Shown here one piece after another: positions 58,800 through 64,000 of a DNA stretch of 64,000 nt (positions are counted from its first letter, which is position 1; every line of letters begins with the position of its first letter). The position numbers were made by a program, and so were the translations under genes. Origin of the DNA: Malurus cyaneus samueli. Its lineage: Eukaryota > Chordata > Aves > Passeriformes > Maluridae. Under the pieces are notes generated by a model that saw only the letters and a list, made by a program, of their open reading frames with translations, had not been told where the DNA came from and did not search any database. Location: the NCBI GenBank assembly GCA_009741485.1, contig CM019217.1:30001247-30065246 (forward strand). Reading direction: 5' to 3'.

Positions 58800-60831
58800 T
58801 TCAGTTGGTAGAAAAAATTTATTGTAAAGCATTCAGCTCAAATACATGCGATCAAATCTCTTTGACCATAGAAAATAAGAATATTCCAAGACATATTTAA
58901 AGCGAAGTTGTAGCCAACATAGGATTTTCATAGCTAAAGTTGAACCTCCTAGTAAACATTTTAAGTACTGACACCACTGATAAGTGGTATGTACACTGCC
59001 CTAAAAAGGATTAAAAGAAAGCATAATATTCCATAGAAATGGCACCCTTAACTTTTACATTATGAGAGTAAATTTAAGTAAATTTAATGATTTAACAGTC
59101 AATCACAAGGTTTAAATATATTACAAATTTACTTACTGTGTGAGCACTGTTAACAGTCTTGTTTCTATGTCTGTGTTCCTCATTACTAGCCAAGATTTTG
59201 CAAGTCTTAGGTAAAATGGTTTGAAGTGGTTCTCCAGTTGAGTTTCCTAAATGCTTTCCCATGGCCTTGATTCCTGTCCCCAGGCTACTGAAAAATACAG
59301 GGAAACTCAGCCAGCTACCAGCATCAGCTAACCAGAAATGAAATAATGGTCCTGGCCCTACTGGGAAACCCAAGTTACTGTAAGCATCAGTAATGTGTTC
59401 TAAGGCTAATCTGAAGCTGAACGTGGTTTAGCAGGTACAAAGCAGACATCTTAAATAGGTCTGATTAAGGGTGGAGCAAAGCTATACAATTACCTTGTTG
59501 AAGCTGAAGCTCAGCATGTGACATTGCCAGAAATGGTGACACCCTCATACTCCACTTCTAGCAGCCAGGACAATTTTTTTCCCCCTACTCTACAGAATCT
59601 CTTGTACAGGATTTTTCACCAGATGAATTGTCAAAACACCAATGTCCTGCAGTCTAAGAGGGAAGGTATGCCAGAATTAGCAAGACAAAATACGGAGTTA
59701 CCACCTTTTTCCTCTTCCTCAGGTGAATTTAGCCAACTCTGAGGAATGTTAATACAAATGCTAATGCTTAAAAAGGCAAAGTGTGTCACCAGCTACATTG
59801 GAATTCACAAATTACTTAATCTTCTTGAGAACTGAGTAAAGAATGCACCTAGTTACAATTATTGCATTTTTGTCTTTGGCTTTCAAATCTACATCTAGTT
59901 TATCCTCAGGAACAGGCATGCTATTTTGGGGAAATTAGTGCTTCCTTTTCAGCAGGTAAGATGCTAGGTCTAGGCTTCTAAACCTGCAACTCAACTAAGA
60001 ACTTCTGACCTTGAGGGCTACTGTGGTTCTGACTACAACCCTATTGACTTGAAATCCAAAATCCATTGTACCCTGCAAAAAAAGTCTCCTCACAAATGGC
60101 AGAGTTGTGCATGGACATGAAACCAAGAACCCATGCAAAATACGGCTGCAATTCAATTTGTTTTTGAAATTAATTCAAAGTTGCATACTCAGGTTGGCCA
60201 AGACACTAATGAGTCAGTTGACAAAGCTCTTCATGCTATTTTTTTACCAAACCAAAGCCAGAAAGATGAAGGAAACTAACCTACAGTACTAGTGGCAGTT
60301 TCTCCTCATTCCCAGGCAAGGGTACTCGGCTAAGCATGCATATTGAGAGCAGTATCAAGGAAATACATGTCAATGTATAGTCTTCAGCTTTTATCCTTTA
60401 TTACGTACACAGCAAAGAAGGCAGCATTAGACTCACGCACAGTGTGTTACACCCATTCCATCCACAGCACACGCACATACACACACACACAGCCTTAAAA
60501 AAGTGTCGGTGATAAGGAACATATTATAAAGGTTGTGATCTTTAAGCCCCTGAGCTACTTCTTATGGTTAGGTGAAAAGGCAACGAACAAGTCTTTCCTT
60601 GCTCTGTAAGTGCTTTGTGCAACGATGTCCATAGAGGTCATAAGTCTTTTGGGGAGGAGTGAATGTCTTACTCCCATATTCACAGTCTCCTATCGCCATT
60701 TTTGCACCAAATAGTTTCCAGTTATGTTTAGTTGTCATAGGCGGCTAATATAGCTCTTGCTCCTGTGATTAGTTAGGAAAGGTTCTGCAGATCAGAAATG
60801 AGATGCAGGCCCCTCTTTGTCTCAAGAGATG
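58800..60831 (-). other. MTUS1 3' UTR (probable extent)
   Basis: Minus-strand AATAAA signals lie at 60397-60402 and 58818-58823. The distal one would give a UTR of about 2 kb, similar to what I recall for mammalian MTUS1. A (CA)n microsatellite lies inside at about 60471-60490. ORFs on the plus strand here (e.g. 59518-59742) look like chance. Confidence 0.5.
60471..60490. repeat. Short (CA)n microsatellite
   Basis: CACGCACATAC followed by an uninterrupted ACACACACAC run, within the probable MTUS1 3' UTR. Confidence 0.8.
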
Positions 60832-61048
60832 TCATCTCGGTGACACTGCAGGACTAGAGAAGTTACCAGAATTTCGTGGGGACTGAAGAGGCACGGATGA
60901 AGAACTGGGAGACAGTTTTCTTGGGCTGCATAGGTCACCATTGTGCAACTTCCACAAAAGTTCTTCATTTTCCATTGACAGGCGTTTGTTCACTTTTGAT
61001 TCTTTCTCTAGTGACTCCTGTAAAACTGCTTGCTCTGTAGAAAGTTGC
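60832..61048 (-). CDS. MTUS1: MTUS1 last coding exon
   Basis: Acceptor TTTTCAG. Completes an Arg codon and codes [68 protein letters not shown] and TGA. Repeated SP dipeptides in the tail are conserved with mammals. Confidence 0.96.
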
Positions 61049-63322
61049 CTGAAAATGGAAGATTTACATCAGAACACATAACCCAGGCTAGAGGCTGCAA
61101 TACTGACACCGTTAAAGAAAGGTCCCAAAGTGTATTAACTCTTGGTTGGCTCACAACTCAATTCCATCTTTAATAGGAGGATTTAGCATGTTCTCATCCT
61201 TGCTGTATTTAAAATGGTAGCTTGCAGAAAGCAGGAGAAATTCCCAGTAAGAAACATCCCACAAGGCCAGAAAAAGCATCTGAAAAGTGAAGTTTGTCCT
61301 ACTTAAAATGACAGATGCTTTTAAATGGCTCTGCTGGAGCCTTTGGTCTTGTTGCTGGCTCAGCTCAGCATAGAAGCTGCAGATTCCTTCTGGAAGAGTC
61401 TGGCCATCTATTTAAGCAACACTTAGGAGGACCTCAGACCTGTTTTATTCATGGTAGATACTACAGTTATAGCTAAATAAAACACACTGACCTAAACTGA
61501 GGACAAATCACTCACTGAAGTGGTTGTAAGTATGACCCAGGTCTAACTTACAAGCCAGTAGTACTTAAAAGGGACAACCTTTGTATGATGGTATTTCTGA
61601 GTTGCTTTTTCTTCCCTAAAATATTGGTTTGGAGTACTGAAGAACATACTGAGCCTTTACTCCCATTCAATATGTTTGTGCTTGCTAATCTACAAAGAAA
61701 TGCGCATTTGTAGAGATGTAAGTGAGAAGAAATGGGAAGTCCTTTCACAGAGTACTACAAAATTGCATTCACAGATTTTTCAGCAGAATTTTCCTTTTTG
61801 TCACAGGAAAGCATCCCCTGATTAATAAGGCACATTTAAGCATCCACAAATATTTTTCACCTTGAAAGCTCCATGTGTTTGTCCATCCGAGCTTTTAATT
61901 CTTCGTTTTCTTGCTGAACCTTCTTTAATTTATCCATTAAGATTGTGTTGTTTTCCACCTTGGAAAGAAAGTCACAATTGAAAATAAAACCCATCCATGC
62001 ACTTACCAAGATACTGACTGAGCTATCACAACTGACAGCTATCACAGCTACCATGCTGGCAATCTGGAGCCAGCAGATTGCCAATTCTATCTACTTTTTA
62101 CAGTAGACAGAAGAACCTGCAGTAACATCAGACTGACCTGCTGCCATGGCTTAATGTTCTGTAACAGGCACATAGATCCTGCTTACCTTATCCTTGCACT
62201 TAACACTGGCACTTTGCCACTTGTGCTGATTAGATGCCAACAAGGACTGGATAAGGGATCTACTGTTAACCAGCACATTCCAGTAACTTCTGCCAGTGAC
62301 AGGCAGCAGTTTTAGATGCTGAAACATCTTTCTAGACAGAATATTGTCTAGAAGTAATTCTAGAGCTCCCCTAAGTAAATAGCTTTCTCTATTGCTCTCC
62401 TAATTCTACTTCATTGCTGGAGGATATTATCAAAAATAAAGGAAAAACTTGGTAAGTGGCTGGACGGTTCTGGGGCTTCTACACTATTGCCAACGCCAGC
62501 TGGAGATGAAGGCTTGCTAGTAATTTAGCTGTAATTGTAGACCAGGGTAACATACACTGCTGCACAATACTGAGCAACAACTGACATGAATGTGTTCCTT
62601 TGTGTCCAAACCTCTTTCTATACTTCCTCATTAAAATCTTGCTTAAGCAAGTATTACAACAGTGTTCAAAGGCCCCACCCTGTCCTGTCACAAATAAAAG
62701 CATGCTGGAGCACAGCCACTCAGCTAAACCAGCATCTTAGCTGTTAAAATGATTGGTCTAAGGTAATCAAGATCTATTCCATTTTACATTTGATCCCTTC
62801 TTGTTAAATTAGGATCATTGCCTTGCTAATGTTTTCCTGATGCTGCAATCTTCCTTCCATACCACTTGGGCAATGTAGCAGGTAAAGATTTTGTTCTTTG
62901 GGGGATGAGGGAGAAGAAAGGCAAGGGGCTAAGATAATCCTGTACTAACTTAGCAATAGTTCGTGCAAACCTCTTATGTCTTCAAAGATTAAAAGGTCAT
63001 TTAGAGCATTGGGCCATTCTTCACCCCACTTGACATATATCCCAATGCTGTACCTGCAATGTGAGCCATGTCCCATCATGAATTCCTGTTTCCCTTTAAA
63101 CAAAAAAGATGAATTCTTGCACGTAAGTTGGGCCAGCCCACAATTGTTATAGGAACATAAGTCAGAGACACAGCCCCAACCTGCCAAACCCCAAGGAGCA
63201 CTCACCAGCTTTTCCATCTTCATTAGCTTTATGTCCTGCTGATGGAGTTTCTCATTCTTGATCTCCAGCACTGCTTTCAAACTTTCCAGCTCCTGTTCCA
63301 GGTACATAATTTGTGGGTTTTT
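60832..63322 (-). CDS. MTUS1: MTUS1 (ATIP), C-terminal coding part only
   Basis: Three minus-strand exons (63206-63322, 61861-61958, 60832-61048) encode the last 143 residues of microtubule-associated tumour suppressor 1. This end is shared by all ATIP isoforms. It is a long coiled coil ([50 protein letters not shown]) and a Ser/Pro-rich tail ending VSPR. Human reads almost the same. The family binds microtubules, and its C-terminal half binds the angiotensin AT2 receptor. The rest of the gene lies beyond position 64000. It converges on PDGFRL, as in human. Confidence 0.95.
61049..61860 (-). other. MTUS1 intron
   Basis: 812 bp between coding exons. No other feature seen. Confidence 0.85.
61861..61958 (-). 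CDS. MTUS1: MTUS1 penultimate coding exon
   Basis: Acceptor CTTTCCAAG. Codes [20 protein letters not shown] and [12 protein letters not shown] plus two bases. Human reads VDNNTALVDKLKRFQQENEE. Donor is AAG|GTGAAA, weaker than consensus. Confidence 0.95.
61959..63205 (-). other. MTUS1 intron
   Basis: 1.25-kb intron. No gene or recognised repeat seen. Confidence 0.85.
63206..63322 (-). CDS. MTUS1: MTUS1 coding exon, third from the end
   Basis: 39 whole codons after acceptor [48 protein letters not shown]. Nearly identical to human. Donor CTG|GTGAGT. Confidence 0.96.
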
Positions 63323-64000
63323 CTGAAAGATTTCCAGAGAGTTTGCTTATTACCCTGAATTTCAGGAACAGTTTAGATGTTTCTCTGCTACTTAGAAAAA
63401 AAACAAGAATATAGTTATGGTAACAAGTTGTTCTAAGTGAAATCAAGTCAAACACTCTAGAATAAATAACAAGATCTGATACCACTTTCTCCTCAGATTT
63501 TGTTTATCCTTTGGGCGAGGTGGACAGTTGCAATTGTTTCATTAGCAGCTGTTCAGAAAACACTTAATGCACAGACATAAAACCCTTGTGAATCAAAGGA
63601 AGGCACAAATGCTGTCACAGCAAAGTTGTTTCACAGGAGTGCCCAAAGGCCCTTAAGCTAGGAGTTTCAAGATTTATTTCATATTACTCATAACCCATCC
63701 CAAGAGATAATTGGAGTAAACATGTGAAGAGTTTTTGGACACTGGAATAGTTAAAAAAAGCACCAGAAGTTTAAGTTCTGAAGTAGACTGTAGTTTATCT
63801 TCCCAGGTTTGAATCTGAAGGTAGCTGGCTCTTAAGCAAAATTTGAAAATTTTCAGTTTTACATTCTTCTAAAGTCTAAAAATACAATTACACATACAAA
63901 TCTTGCACTGCTGCACATCCATGACTTATCTCCAATATATCAAGCTAGGACTTTTTATTTTTACTTTTTCTGTTGTTTTCTGGGAGGTGGAGGGGACAGC
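63323..64000 (-). other. MTUS1 intron, running out of the window
   Basis: No further MTUS1 exon recognised up to the window end. Confidence 0.75.

Noticed and set aside
63252..63485. Minus-strand ORF extending MTUS1 upstream of 63322
   Set aside because: It is in a different frame from the MTUS1 exon, and the acceptor at 63323-63325 clearly starts that exon.

Overview
This is a 64 kb stretch of a vertebrate nuclear genome, and the content points to a bird, probably a songbird. It has split genes with GT-AG introns of 0.3 to 7 kb, a CpG island at one promoter, CR1 LINE remnants that include the typical avian ATTCT-type tail, and a solo retroviral LTR of a form I associate with passerines. The bird call rests on CR1 and intron size. 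The songbird call rests on the LTR alone and is softer. I see no bacterial, phage, plasmid or CRISPR content.

Three protein genes are recognisable from translated exons, in the order and orientation of the human 8p22 segment: SLC7A2 (+), PDGFRL (+), MTUS1 (-). About 1-11.8 kb is noncoding sequence 5' of the first recognisable SLC7A2 coding exon, with one good candidate upstream exon. SLC7A2 (cationic amino acid transporter CAT-2) has 12 coding exons between 11,809 and 27,062, including the alternative CAT-2B and CAT-2A exons. A 3' UTR of up to about 4.5 kb follows. At 31.6-33.8 kb is an intergenic stretch with a strongly G-depleted A/C tract. At 33.84-34.56 kb is a CpG island holding PDGFRL exon 1. 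PDGFRL intron 1 (34.3-41.4 kb) is the transposon-rich part: CR1 pieces, a decayed CR1 ORF2 fragment and an antisense solo LTR. The other five PDGFRL coding exons lie between 41,415 and 55,095. The 55.6-58.8 kb gap between the convergent genes holds two unexplained minus-strand ORFs. The last three coding exons of MTUS1, with its 3' UTR, fill 58.8-63.3 kb.

The genes do not form a pathway. CAT-2 is a plasma-membrane importer of arginine, lysine and ornithine. PDGFRL is a secreted immunoglobulin-fold protein related to the PDGF receptor ectodomain. MTUS1/ATIP is a coiled-coil microtubule-associated protein. I found no wholly new system. The points most worth a second look are a lysine at the affinity-determining position of the CAT-2B exon, reading-frame enforcement of the 2A/2B choice, a candidate in-frame upstream SLC7A2 exon, and the unexplained ORFs at 56.0-57.2 kb.
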